This document shows positions 1 to 8,383 of a stretch of 64,000 bases of DNA, piece by piece. The DNA is from Roseobacter weihaiensis (GTDB lineage Bacteria; Pseudomonadota; Alphaproteobacteria; Rhodobacterales; Rhodobacteraceae). The first letter of the stretch is position 1, and each line of letters begins with the position of its first letter. The translations under genes were made by a program, and so were the position numbers. A model generated the notes under the pieces. It saw only the letters and a program-made list of their open reading frames with translations. It was not told the origin of the DNA and searched no databases. Location of the stretch: positions 124,001 through 188,000 of the forward strand of contig NZ_JACNMO010000004.1 in NCBI RefSeq assembly GCF_020622345.1. The letters are read 5' to 3'.

Positions 1-2054
1 TCCGCCTTCCAATGCAGGAACCCCTTTTCCATGCGCATGGAGTCCACCGCATGAGAGCCAAAGGGCACCATGCCATGCGCTGCGCCTGCCTCCCGAAGCG
101 CCAGATAGGCGGCGTAGAGCTGCGCGTCGGGCACGTGGATTTCATAAGCTTTTTCGCCCGAAAAGCTGACCGCCAGCACGGTGGCCGGGGCAATGCCGAT
201 GAAACATTCCCGGACCGAGAGCCAGGGAAAGGCCGCGTCCGACCAATCCGCGCGGCTCACGGCCTGCAGGACGGCCTGCGCCTTGGGACCGGCCAGCACC
301 AGGATTGTCTGATCCTTGGTCAGCGAGGTGATCTTGACGTCCTGATCCGGGCTGATGTGCTGCTGCAGCCAGTCCATGTCGTGCACCTCGGAGGCTGCGG
401 CAGAGCCATACCAGATCCGATCAGGCCCGCGGTCCGAGGCGGGGATATTGGCGACCGTCGCCTCGCCCTTGACCATGCCGTGATCGTTGAGCAGATAGGT
501 CAGTCCCACACGGCCCGGCTTGCGCGTCAGGTGGCCGCAGACCATGTAATCGAGAAAGTCAGCCGCATCGGCCCCCGTGATCTCGAACCGGTTGAAGCCG
601 TTGACCTCGCAGAGGCCCACGGTCGTCTGAACCGCGTTGACCTCCTTTGCCACCAGATCGAAGCTTTCGTCAAAGCGGAATGTATGCGTGACCTCGAAAT
701 CGGGCGAGGGCTTGAAAAACTCGACGCGCTCCCAGCCATTGACCACGGCAAACGCCGCGCCCTCGGCGGCCAGCACCGGGGTGAGCGGGGTTGTCCGGGC
801 CATGCGGCCCGCCGGGCGATGTTCATTGGGGAAGTGAAACCGGAACTCGTTTTGATAATCCTCGATGGCCTTCAGGGCGGTCAGCTCAGTGGTGCAGTGA
901 TCGGCAAAGCGGCGCGGGTCGATGACCCAGGTGTCATAGCAAGCTTCGCCGTGCACGATCTGTTGCGCCAGCAGCCAGCCGTGGCCGCCGCCTTCGCCCA
1001 GACCGGCGCGCAGCCCGATGATGCAAAAGGCGTTGCGCTTGCCGGGGATCGGACCCACCAGCGGTGCCCCGTCGATGGTATAGGTGATCGGCCCGTTGAC
1101 CACCGTGTGGATGCCCACTTCCGTCAACGCCGGCATGCGCGCGAAGGCGCCTTCGAGCACATCGGTGATGCGCTCCAGATCGTCGGGGCAGAGCGCGTTG
1201 ACGAAATTGGGGTCGATCCCGTCCATGCCCCAGGTTTTGCAATCCTGCTCATAAAACCCGACCAGCAGGCCGTTTCTCTCCTGACGGCAGTAGTAATCGC
1301 TGATCGGGCAGCGCAGCAGGGGCATGCGGTGACCGGCGTCCTTGATCGCGGGGATATCCTCGGTCAGGAAATACTGGTGCTCCATCGAGGTGACGGGATG
1401 CCGCACACCCATCATCGCGGCCACCTCGTTGACCCGGTAGCCGCAGGCATTCACGATGATGTCGCAGTCGATATCGCCCTTTTCGGTATGCACGGTCCAG
1501 GTGTCATCCTTGTGCTGCGTCAGATCGGTCACCGGGGTGTTGCGATAAACCTCTGCGCCGGCCTTGCGGGCGCGCCGCGCCAGAGCCTGACAGAGCTGCG
1601 CGGGGTCGATGTCGCCGTCGCTGGCGTCCCAGAGCCCGCCCAGCAGGTTGTCGGTGGAAATCAGCGGGTGACGCCGGGCGCATTCCGCTGCGTCGATCAC
1701 TTCGAACTCCACCCCCATGCCGCGCGCCATGGAGGCGAAATGGCGGTAGCCCTCCATCCGGGCCTCGGTATTGGCCAGCCGGATGCCGCCATCGCCGTGG
1801 TGGTAGTTGATTGGGTAGTCGGGATCCTCTGCCAGTTCCTGATAGAGCGCGATCGAGTGCGACTTCAGCCCCACCATCGTCTGGGTCATGCCAAAGTTGG
1901 TGACCTGCGCCGCCGAATGCCAGGTGGTGCCGGAGGTCAGCTCATTGCGTTCGACCAGGACAACATCCGTCCAGCCTTCTTGCGTGAGGTGATAGAGGGT
2001 CGCGCAGCCTGCGATCCCGCCGCCGATCACCACAACCTTTGTGTGTGTCTTCAT
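1..2054 (-). CDS. FAD-dependent oxidoreductase with GcvT-like C-terminus (dimethylglycine/sarcosine dehydrogenase family), partial
   Basis: Runs off the left edge, so the C-terminus is missing; about 684 codons are visible and relatives are roughly 800 residues. The N-terminus has a Rossmann FAD-binding segment (VVVIGGGIAGC, residues 7-17). It is followed by a TTWHSAA stretch like the flavin-contacting region of dimethylglycine and sarcosine dehydrogenases, and the second half resembles the folate-binding GcvT fold. Family members oxidatively demethylate N-methylated glycines and pass the one-carbon unit to tetrahydrofolate; the exact substrate cannot be read here. The start is ATG at 2052-2054, directly before the FAD motif. 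It lies 130 bp downstream of the LysR gene on the same strand, in the same leftward run as tctCBA. Confidence 0.85.
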   Translation of the reverse strand, partial: MKTHTKVVVIGGGIAGCATLYHLTQEGWTDVVLVERNELTSGTTWHSAAQVTNFGMTQTMVGLKSHSIALYQELAEDPDYPINYHHGDGGIRLANTEARMEGYRHFASMARGMGVEFEVIDAAECARRHPLISTDNLLGGLWDASDGDIDPAQLCQALARRARKAGAEVYRNTPVTDLTQHKDDTWTVHTEKGDIDCDIIVNACGYRVNEVAAMMGVRHPVTSMEHQYFLTEDIPAIKDAGHRMPLLRCPISDYYCRQERNGLLVGFYEQDCKTWGMDGIDPNFVNALCPDDLERITDVLEGAFARMPALTEVGIHTVVNGPITYTIDGAPLVGPIPGKRNAFCIIGLRAGLGEGGGHGWLLAQQIVHGEACYDTWVIDPRRFADHCTTELTALKAIEDYQNEFRFHFPNEHRPAGRMARTTPLTPVLAAEGAAFAVVNGWERVEFFKPSPDFEVTHTFRFDESFDLVAKEVNAVQTTVGLCEVNGFNRFEITGADAADFLDYMVCGHLTRKPGRVGLTYLLNDHGMVKGEATVANIPASDRGPDRIWYGSAAASEVHDMDWLQQHISPDQDVKITSLTKDQTILVLAGPKAQAVLQAVSRADWSDAAFPWLSVRECFIGIAPATVLAVSFSGEKAYEIHVPDAQLYAAYLALREAGAAHGMVPFGSHAVDSMRMEKGFLHWKA

Positions 2055-2184
2055 CCCAAGTCCCCGATGTTTTTCAGGGCAGAAAGGTCCAATCAGCACA
2101 CCCGCGTCAACGGGAAGGCGTGCGTTTTCGGGTTTATTGCATCCTTGTTTCGATATATCGGGCTTTGTGCCGCATCCCCGTCCG

Positions 2185-3168
2185 TCAGCGATCCAGAATG
2201 CAAAACCGGCTCTCCAGCCACGGAAATTCCTCAACAGTGGGGGCGACCACGCGAGCTGCCAGCAGGCGGCGCAGTCCGGTTGCCAGCCGCTCTGCGGCAG
2301 CTTGTGCCTGCGGCTCCGCCACAAAGAGCGACAATGTGCGGGCAAAGGATTTGCGCGGGAAGGGCAGCAGTTTGATCTGCGGCTGAAACCGCTTGCCGTG
2401 GGCGTAGTTCGTGGGCGTGGTAATTGCCCAGCCGTGCCCTTCGGCAATCAGCGCCAGGATCGACACTGTACTGTCAAAGGTGCAGGCCGGGTCACCTGGC
2501 AGTTTCAGGCGTGTCAACTGCGCCTCGATCATCCGACCCATGATCTGGCTGCGGTTGTAACTCAGGAACGGCAAGCCGGTTTGGCGCGTGACGAAAGCGT
2601 CGGCGGCGGCATCGGAACCGGCGGGAACGGCGAGCACGAAGGGGTCCCTGAGAATGGGGGTTTCCTCAAGCATGGCAATCGGGTGGTCCGGTTGGGTGGC
2701 AACGCCGATATCGACCGCGCGATCTTTGAGCAACTCCAGGATCTCGTGGCTCGGGCGGGTGTAGCTGGTGAGCCTGCAGGCCGGAAAGGCGGCCGTCAGC
2801 AGGCGTGTCAGTTCCGGTCCGATGTCGTTTTCAAAGTCGTCGATCAACGCCAGCCGCAGGTCTTGCAGGCTGTCGGGCGTATTGGCCAGGACCGCTGTCT
2901 GGCCTTGCTCCACAAGGGCAAGGATATCCTCGGCATAGCGCAGATAAAGACGCCCCTGCGCGGTCAGGGCCATCGGGCGGCGGCTGTGATCGAGCAGGGG
3001 CGCGCGCAGATGCGCCTCCAGACAGCTGATCTGGTGTGACACGGTGCTGACGGAAAGCCCCATCTTTTCCGCGGCGCGCCGGACCGACCCGCTGTCTGCA
3101 ACAAGGCGAAAGGCCGCAAGCCAGCTGAGCGAAAGATGGGTCCGACGCGGTGCCTCCGGGGGTGTCAT
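2185..3168 (-). CDS. LysR family transcriptional regulator
   Basis: A 327-residue protein of usual LysR length. The N-terminal winged HTH (about residues 13-72) contains the family signature around RRAAEKMGLSVSTVSHQIS. The rest is a periplasmic-binding-protein-like effector domain. It starts 24 bp after the tctA stop codon and precedes the FAD oxidoreductase gene, so it may be co-transcribed with both neighbours. Being in line with its likely targets, rather than divergent from them, is less usual for LysR genes. The effector is unknown; a methylated amine or an organic acid carried by the adjacent importer are both possible. Confidence 0.9.
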   Translation of the reverse strand: MTPPEAPRRTHLSLSWLAAFRLVADSGSVRRAAEKMGLSVSTVSHQISCLEAHLRAPLLDHSRRPMALTAQGRLYLRYAEDILALVEQGQTAVLANTPDSLQDLRLALIDDFENDIGPELTRLLTAAFPACRLTSYTRPSHEILELLKDRAVDIGVATQPDHPIAMLEETPILRDPFVLAVPAGSDAAADAFVTRQTGLPFLSYNRSQIMGRMIEAQLTRLKLPGDPACTFDSTVSILALIAEGHGWAITTPTNYAHGKRFQPQIKLLPFPRKSFARTLSLFVAEPQAQAAAERLATGLRRLLAARVVAPTVEEFPWLESRFCILDR

Positions 3169-3192
3169 CCGGAGGCACCGAGGCAGGAAAGG

Positions 3193-4704
3193 TCAGTCCC
3201 CATCGGCAACGCCTGCAGCCCGCAGACGGGCCCGACGAGCGCGGTAACTTGGCAGGGCGATCAACAGCACAGCGATCACCAGCAGACCCAGTGTCATCGG
3301 GCGTTCCCAGATGAAGGACACGCCATCATAGAGCTGCATGGATCTGGAAAAGTTATCTTCGAGCATGCCGCCAAGGATAAAGCCGATCAACAGCGGGGCC
3401 AGCGGATAGTCTGCAAACCTCAGGATCGTGGCGCAGATGCCAAAGCCCACGAGCAACAAAAGCTCGGTCGCGTTGTTTTGCCCGATATAGGCCCCCATCA
3501 GCGTGAAAAAGAGGATGAAGGGGATCAGGAAATTGCGCGGGATGCTGAGCACCTTGGCGATGTAAGGGATCAGGGGCAGGTTCAGCACCAGCAGCACCAG
3601 ATTGCCGATGAACATCGACATGATGACGGCCCAGAAAATCTGCGGATCATCAACCATCAGGCGCGGCCCCGGTGTCACATTGAGTGCTATCAGCGCCCCC
3701 AGCAGAATGGCCGTGGTGCCGGAGCCCGGAATGCCCAGCGTAAGCAGCGGCACGAACGAACCGGTACAGGCCGCGTTGTTTGCGGTTTCTGGCGCGGCCA
3801 GCCCCTTGATGGAGCCTTTGCCAAACTCCTCCTGTTCCTTTTTGGTCGCAATGTTGCGTTCAACCGCGTAGCCGAGGAAGGAGGCAATCGTGGCCCCCGC
3901 GCCGGGCAGGACACCGATAAAGAAGCCCTGAATCGACTGCCGTCCGATCACGGGTGCGATGGATCTCGCCTCCGCAGCCGTGATGCGCAGGTCCTTGATG
4001 TCGCCGTCATTCTCCTTCGTGGAGCGTGGTTTCAAAACCAGAAACAGCGCCTCGGGCAGGGCGAACATCGCCATGGCCAGCGTGATGAAACCAAAGCCGG
4101 ATTGCAGATCCATCAGCCCCATGGTGAACCTGGGCGCGTTGAATAACGCTCCTTCACCCACGGTGGCCATGATAAGGCCCAGAACCGTCATCATCAGCGC
4201 CTTGGCCACCTGTCCGGTGCCCGCAAAGGCCGCAATGGCCGACAGCCCCACAACCATCAGCGCAAAATATTCTGCCGAATGAAACAGCAGCGCCACTGAG
4301 GACAGCATCGGGGCGAAGATCATCAGCAGAACACCCCCGAGAGTGCCGCCACAAAAGCTTGCGATGGCCGCGATGGTCAGCGCCTTGCCGGCCTTGCCTT
4401 GCCGGGCCATTGGAAAGCCGTCGAAGCTGCTGGCGACGGTACCTGCGACCCCCGGCGCATTCAGCAGGATGGAAGAGGTTGAGCCGCCGAAAATCGCGCC
4501 GTAATAGACCCCCGCCAACAGGATCAGCGCGGCTGATGGGTCGCCCAACGAGATGGCAACAGGGATCATGATGGCGATGATCGACATCGGCCCGAGGCCC
4601 GGCAGCATGCCGATAAATGTGCCGATCAGACATCCGCCGATGACCATCAGCAGGTTTTGGAGAGAAAATGCCGTTTGCAGGCCGATGAGAAGTCCTTCGA
4701 GCAT
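3193..4704 (-). CDS. tctA: Tripartite tricarboxylate transporter, large permease subunit TctA
   Basis: A 503-residue polytopic membrane protein of the TctA family, the large channel subunit of a TTT importer that takes up carboxylates with a periplasmic binding protein. The sequence has the family glycine-rich segments (GMLPGLGPMS near the N-terminus, GVLPGAGATIASFLGYA mid-protein) and about a dozen hydrophobic helices. ATG at 4702-4704 is chosen because a CGGAGG ribosome site precedes it and the family N-terminus (MLEGLLIGL) begins there. Reading further upstream would add residues unlike TctA. It follows tctB by one base. Confidence 0.93.
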   Translation of the reverse strand: MLEGLLIGLQTAFSLQNLLMVIGGCLIGTFIGMLPGLGPMSIIAIMIPVAISLGDPSAALILLAGVYYGAIFGGSTSSILLNAPGVAGTVASSFDGFPMARQGKAGKALTIAAIASFCGGTLGGVLLMIFAPMLSSVALLFHSAEYFALMVVGLSAIAAFAGTGQVAKALMMTVLGLIMATVGEGALFNAPRFTMGLMDLQSGFGFITLAMAMFALPEALFLVLKPRSTKENDGDIKDLRITAAEARSIAPVIGRQSIQGFFIGVLPGAGATIASFLGYAVERNIATKKEQEEFGKGSIKGLAAPETANNAACTGSFVPLLTLGIPGSGTTAILLGALIALNVTPGPRLMVDDPQIFWAVIMSMFIGNLVLLVLNLPLIPYIAKVLSIPRNFLIPFILFFTLMGAYIGQNNATELLLLVGFGICATILRFADYPLAPLLIGFILGGMLEDNFSRSMQLYDGVSFIWERPMTLGLLVIAVLLIALPSYRARRARLRAAGVADGD

Positions 4705-4705
4705 A

Positions 4706-5188
4706 TCAGCCTCCGATGAAAAGCGGCAGCGGGCGCAGGAAAATGCCCAGCACGACCTGAACCAGATACCAGACGATCCCGGTAGCGACACCTGCGATCA
4801 TGAGGGTTAGAAAGATCCTGCGCTCGCCCAGGATCAATGAGCCTGCAATCAGAAACCCGGAGGTTGACAGCAAGAACCCGGCAGGGCGCAGCAAGAGTGC
4901 GTAGGCGACCATCAGGCCCAGCAGCAGCAGCGCTTGTCCCAGGTTGTACTCCCAAAGCTTGCGGTAATCGATGTCGCCAATCTTGGCGTCCCCCTTTTCC
5001 AAGCCAAGCACGATCACCAGCGAGGCCAGAATGCCTAGGATCGAAAGCACCTTGGGAAAGGTCGAGGGCCAGATCGGGTTGCGCCGCATAAACGGAGCAA
5101 GCGCGTCGTCCATCGTGAACCAGGCGGTATAGCCATAAATCAGGCAGATACCCAGCAAGACAAGTCCGATCCAGCGATCCAACGCCAT
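4706..5188 (-). CDS. tctB: Tripartite tricarboxylate transporter, small permease subunit TctB
   Basis: A 160-residue hydrophobic protein with four predicted membrane segments, matching the small TctB subunit in size and layout. It pairs with TctA in the inner membrane. A strong GGGAGGG site lies just before the ATG. It sits between tctC, from which it is separated by a terminator-like hairpin, and tctA. This family diverges quickly in sequence, so identification rests on size, topology and position. Confidence 0.88.
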   Translation of the reverse strand: MALDRWIGLVLLGICLIYGYTAWFTMDDALAPFMRRNPIWPSTFPKVLSILGILASLVIVLGLEKGDAKIGDIDYRKLWEYNLGQALLLLGLMVAYALLLRPAGFLLSTSGFLIAGSLILGERRIFLTLMIAGVATGIVWYLVQVVLGIFLRPLPLFIGG

Positions 5189-5213
5189 AAGACCCTCCCA
5201 AAAGTCGTATTTG

Positions 5214-5257
5214 AAAAAAGGCGGGGCGCGCGCGATGTGTTTGCGCGCGCGCCCCGC
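5214..5257 (-). terminator. Intrinsic terminator between tctC and tctB
   Basis: On the minus strand, 9 bases after the tctC stop, a perfect 14-bp G+C stem (arms 5244-5257 and 5221-5234, 9-base loop) is followed one base later by six consecutive T residues (5214-5219). This is a textbook Rho-independent terminator placed inside the operon. It should let the binding protein be made in excess over the permeases, with tctBA expressed by readthrough. Confidence 0.85.
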
Positions 5258-5266
5258 AGAAAGGTC

Positions 5267-6253
5267 TTAGAGGAAGCCGAGCTTCTTCATCAGATCACCG
5301 ATCACCTGCTCTTGCTCTTCAAGAAAGGCTCTGAAGTCGTCACCGGAGTTGTGAATATTCACCCAACCATTGCGTGCGCGCACTTCTTCCCACTCGGGGG
5401 TGTCATACATTTTGGCAATCGCCTCCTGATAGACAGCGGCCGTTTCCGCGGGCAATCCGGGAGGGCCGAAGAACCCACGCCAGTTGACGAAGGTGGTGTC
5501 GATCCCTTGCTCTTTCATGGTCATGGCATCGGGGGCTGCTTCGACCCGCTGCTCCGCCGTGATCCCGATGATTTTCACCTCGCCCGCCGCGGCCAGATCA
5601 ACGGCTTCGGAAAAGCCCGTGGACAGCGCCGCGATCTCCCCCGAGAGCAGGGCCGCCATGGCTTTGCCGCCCGCGTCATAGGGGATGTATTTTACGCTCA
5701 GCGCGTCTTTGCCCGCGGCTTCCATCACCATTGCAGCGACAAGGTGATCCATCCCGCCGGGGACAGAACCACCGCCGATGGCCGTACCGTTTGGATCGGC
5801 GTCAAAGGCCGCGAGCAGTTCTTCCATGTTGTTGATCGGGCTGTCCTTGCCCACCACGATGGCGGCATAGTCGCCGATTGTACCTGCCACAAGCGTCAGG
5901 TCGCGGAAGTTATGCGGGAAAACACCCGTCAGCGACCGGATCACGATCGGGGTGGAGTTCACCATCAGCGTGCCGTGGTTGCTCTCGGCGTTCTCGATCA
6001 GGTAGCCGATGGCCTTGCCACCGCCGCCACCCGACATGTTCTCGTAGGATGCCGTGCCGACGAGGCCCGCTTTGGTCAGCGCCTCACCGGTGCCCCGTGC
6101 GGTGCCGTCCCAGCCGCCACCTGCGCCGCCGGGGATCAGAAAGTGGATGCTGTCTGCGACTTGCTCACCTTCCGCGAAAGCCGGTGCGCCAAAGCTCATA
6201 GCGGCCAAAGCCGCTCCCATCAGGGCCCTGCGGCCCAGTTTCAATGTCGTCAT
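5267..6253 (-). CDS. tctC: Tripartite tricarboxylate transporter substrate-binding protein TctC (Bug family)
   Basis: A 328-residue exported protein. The signal peptide spans about residues 1-27 (GRRALMGAALAAM core, then AFA before EGEQ); the paired arginines may allow Tat export. The mature part matches the Bug/TctC fold, with an IPGGAGGGWDGTARGTGEA loop that binds a carboxylate. It captures an organic acid in the periplasm for TctAB. It is the first gene of the leftward cluster, divergent from tctDE, which probably senses the same ligand. The final ligand is not readable from sequence. Confidence 0.93.
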   Translation of the reverse strand: MTTLKLGRRALMGAALAAMSFGAPAFAEGEQVADSIHFLIPGGAGGGWDGTARGTGEALTKAGLVGTASYENMSGGGGGKAIGYLIENAESNHGTLMVNSTPIVIRSLTGVFPHNFRDLTLVAGTIGDYAAIVVGKDSPINNMEELLAAFDADPNGTAIGGGSVPGGMDHLVAAMVMEAAGKDALSVKYIPYDAGGKAMAALLSGEIAALSTGFSEAVDLAAAGEVKIIGITAEQRVEAAPDAMTMKEQGIDTTFVNWRGFFGPPGLPAETAAVYQEAIAKMYDTPEWEEVRARNGWVNIHNSGDDFRAFLEEQEQVIGDLMKKLGFL

Positions 6254-6313
6254 TAGTTCCTCCCATTTGACAACCGTCCGCGTTGCGGCTCAGTTGCCTT
6301 CAGTCAAACATGG

Positions 6314-6335
6314 TAACCTGACATTAACCTGTCAC
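6314..6335 (+). promoter_or_regulatory. Direct repeat, candidate OmpR/PhoB-type operator in the tctC-tctD intergenic region
   Basis: TAACCTGWCA occurs twice (6314-6323 and 6325-6334), exactly 11 bp apart, in the 107-bp gap between divergent tctC and tctD. Helical-turn direct repeats are the usual site for OmpR/PhoB-family regulators, and TctD is one, so auto- and cross-regulation is the simplest reading. The inner part (CTGACAT, four bases, CTGTCAC) also resembles a Pho box, so PhoB is an alternative. Confidence 0.5.
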
Positions 6336-6360
6336 GCCGCCAGTGATGCGAAATGCAAAC

Positions 6361-7026
6361 ATGAAATTTCTTTTGGTAGAAGACAATATGGAATTGGCGC
6401 AAGCGATCTTGTCGCGTTTGCGGCTTGATGGTCATGTGATTGATCATGCGGCAAAAATCCAAGATGCCATCGCTTTTTCAGAGCTGGGTGAATACGATCT
6501 GATCCTGCTGGATATCATGTTGCCGGACGGGGATGGGCGCGATTTTCTGCAGCGCCATCGTCAAGGGCGCAAGGATACCCCGGTCATTGTTCTGACCGCC
6601 CGCTCTCAGGTGTCGGACAGAATCACCCTGCTGGATCTTGGGGCGGATGACTATGTCACCAAGCCCTTCGATCATGCCGAACTGGAGGCCCGCTGCCGCG
6701 CCGTGTTGCGGCGCCGGGCCGGGTCCGCCCGCAATGTCACGCAGGTGGGCGATGTCACCTTTGATCCGGTTGCAGGGGTGGTGCAGGTGGCAGGTACCGC
6801 CATCAAGCTGCGCAATCGCGAGCTGCGGCTGCTGGAGCTGTTCATGAATGCGCCGGGGCAGATTTTTTCCAAGCAAAAGCTGGTGGACCGGCTTTTCTCT
6901 TATGACGAAGACGTCTCGGACAACGCCATCGAGGTCTACGTGGGTCGGTTGCGCAAGCATCTGGAGACGTCCTCCCTGCGCATCAGAACCTCCCGCGGTC
7001 TTGGCTACAGCCTCGAACATGACTGA
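6361..7026 (+). CDS. tctD: TctD-like two-component response regulator (OmpR family)
   Basis: 221 residues: a receiver domain (acidic pocket Glu7/Asp8, phosphoacceptor Asp51 in LLDIMLPDG, Thr79, Lys101 in VTKPF), then an OmpR winged-helix DNA-binding domain from about residue 125. ATG at 6361 is preferred over the ATG 18 bp upstream because the family begins MKFLLVEDN. Partner kinase TctE overlaps its end by 8 bp. In characterised TctDE systems the pair induces the tctCBA transporter in response to tricarboxylates. The divergent tctC gene fits that role here. Confidence 0.92.
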   Translation: MKFLLVEDNMELAQAILSRLRLDGHVIDHAAKIQDAIAFSELGEYDLILLDIMLPDGDGRDFLQRHRQGRKDTPVIVLTARSQVSDRITLLDLGADDYVTKPFDHAELEARCRAVLRRRAGSARNVTQVGDVTFDPVAGVVQVAGTAIKLRNRELRLLELFMNAPGQIFSKQKLVDRLFSYDEDVSDNAIEVYVGRLRKHLETSSLRIRTSRGLGYSLEHD

Positions 7027-8383
7027 TACGGTGCGCGCCTCAGCCTCGCTGCGCAGGCGATTGACACTGGTGCTGATTGGCGGGGCGGCGGTGCTCGCTC
7101 TGCTGATCTACTTCTTCGTGCGCCACTATGCGACGCAGATTGCCCAGCAGGGGCAGGATGAGGTTCTGGGGGCATCGGTGACGTCGATCCTCGATGCTGC
7201 CGTCATCCGCAATGGCACGCTGGAGATCGATTTTCCCTATGCCTCGCTGTCAATGCTGAACACCGCTTCGGATGACCGCGTGTTCTATGCCATTTACCGC
7301 GATGGCGAAGTGCTCTCGGGCTATCCGTCTTTGCCCAGACGCGCCGTTGAGCCCGGTGGCCCGATGTCCTGGACGGCCGTGTTCGACGGAACGCCCGTGC
7401 GGATCACAACCGCCGCGCGCCGGTTGATTGCCGCCGAAGGTCAAACGGTCATTTCGGTCTCGGTTGCACAAACGCAGGATGCGCTGGCAGGCACATTGCG
7501 CAACATCTCGCAGACGGTGGCGCTTTTCGGGGCTGGGTTCTTTTTGATGGCGACGGCGCTGTCGTTCTGGGCGACCTCCGCCACCATTGGGCCGCTGAAA
7601 CGGCTGACCACGTCGATTACCCGGCGCGGCCCGCAAGACCTCAGCCCGGTGGCCAAGCCTGTCCCCGCCGAGATGATCCCGCTTGTCTCCTCGCTCAACA
7701 ACCTGATGGGGCGGTTGGATCACTCTCTCCGGCAGTCGGAGGATTTTATCGCAGAAGCGGCACACCGCGTCCGCACTCCCCTGGCGACAGTGCGCTCGCA
7801 CGCAGAGGCGACACTACAGCGGGTCGAAAAGGAGGAAAACCGCAAGGCCCTCCGCTCGATGGTGCGGGCCATCGACGAAAGCTCGCGGGCGGCGGGCCAA
7901 CTGCTCGACCACGCGATGATCACCTTTCGCGCGGACCATCTGGAGCGGCAGACCCTGAACCTGACGGAACTGGTGACGGATATCGTCAGCCGGCTGGAAC
8001 CGGTGGCGGAAATGAAGGACATCGCGTTTCGGGTGGAGGCCGCGCCGGTTGTCCCGGTTTCCGGCGATCCGATTTTGTTGCAGAATGCCATTCGCAACCT
8101 GATTGACAACGCATTGAAGTATTCACCGGGAGAAAGCGTGATCGACATAACCGTCTGCATGGACGAGACCGCGAGGCTGACGATCTGCGATTCCGGTCCC
8201 GGATTTCCGCCCGAACAGATGGCAGGATTGGTGGACCGTTTTGCGCGGGGGGCCAATGCCGAAGGGATCACCGGCTCCGGTCTGGGCCTGACCATCGCGC
8301 AGGATGTGGCGGTCGCACATAACGGTCATCTGGTTCTGTCCAACAGGTCAAGCGGGGGCGCATGCGTTACCTTTTCGCTTTGA
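7019..8383 (+). CDS. tctE: TctE-like sensor histidine kinase
   Basis: 454 residues. A first membrane helix (about 15-34), a periplasmic TctE-type sensor region, a second helix (about 166-187) and a HAMP-like linker lead to the H-box with His249 in AEAAHRVRTPL. The N-box (NLIDNALKYSP), G1 (DSGPGF) and G2 (GSGLGL) ATP-binding motifs follow. It should phosphorylate Asp51 of TctD. The start overlaps the tctD end (ATG at 7019-7021). The 3' end overlaps the next gene by 22 bp, implying tight coupling to that periplasmic protein. Confidence 0.92.
   Translation: MTDTVRASASLRRRLTLVLIGGAAVLALLIYFFVRHYATQIAQQGQDEVLGASVTSILDAAVIRNGTLEIDFPYASLSMLNTASDDRVFYAIYRDGEVLSGYPSLPRRAVEPGGPMSWTAVFDGTPVRITTAARRLIAAEGQTVISVSVAQTQDALAGTLRNISQTVALFGAGFFLMATALSFWATSATIGPLKRLTTSITRRGPQDLSPVAKPVPAEMIPLVSSLNNLMGRLDHSLRQSEDFIAEAAHRVRTPLATVRSHAEATLQRVEKEENRKALRSMVRAIDESSRAAGQLLDHAMITFRADHLERQTLNLTELVTDIVSRLEPVAEMKDIAFRVEAAPVVPVSGDPILLQNAIRNLIDNALKYSPGESVIDITVCMDETARLTICDSGPGFPPEQMAGLVDRFARGANAEGITGSGLGLTIAQDVAVAHNGHLVLSNRSSGGACVTFSL

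Noticed and set aside
12-2375. Long plus-strand open frame opposite the FAD oxidoreductase
   Set aside because: It is the mirror of a clear minus-strand gene with known motifs; its own product is His/Arg/Gly-rich and matches no family. The same reasoning removes other long mirror frames, such as those opposite the hydantoinase and formate dehydrogenase genes.
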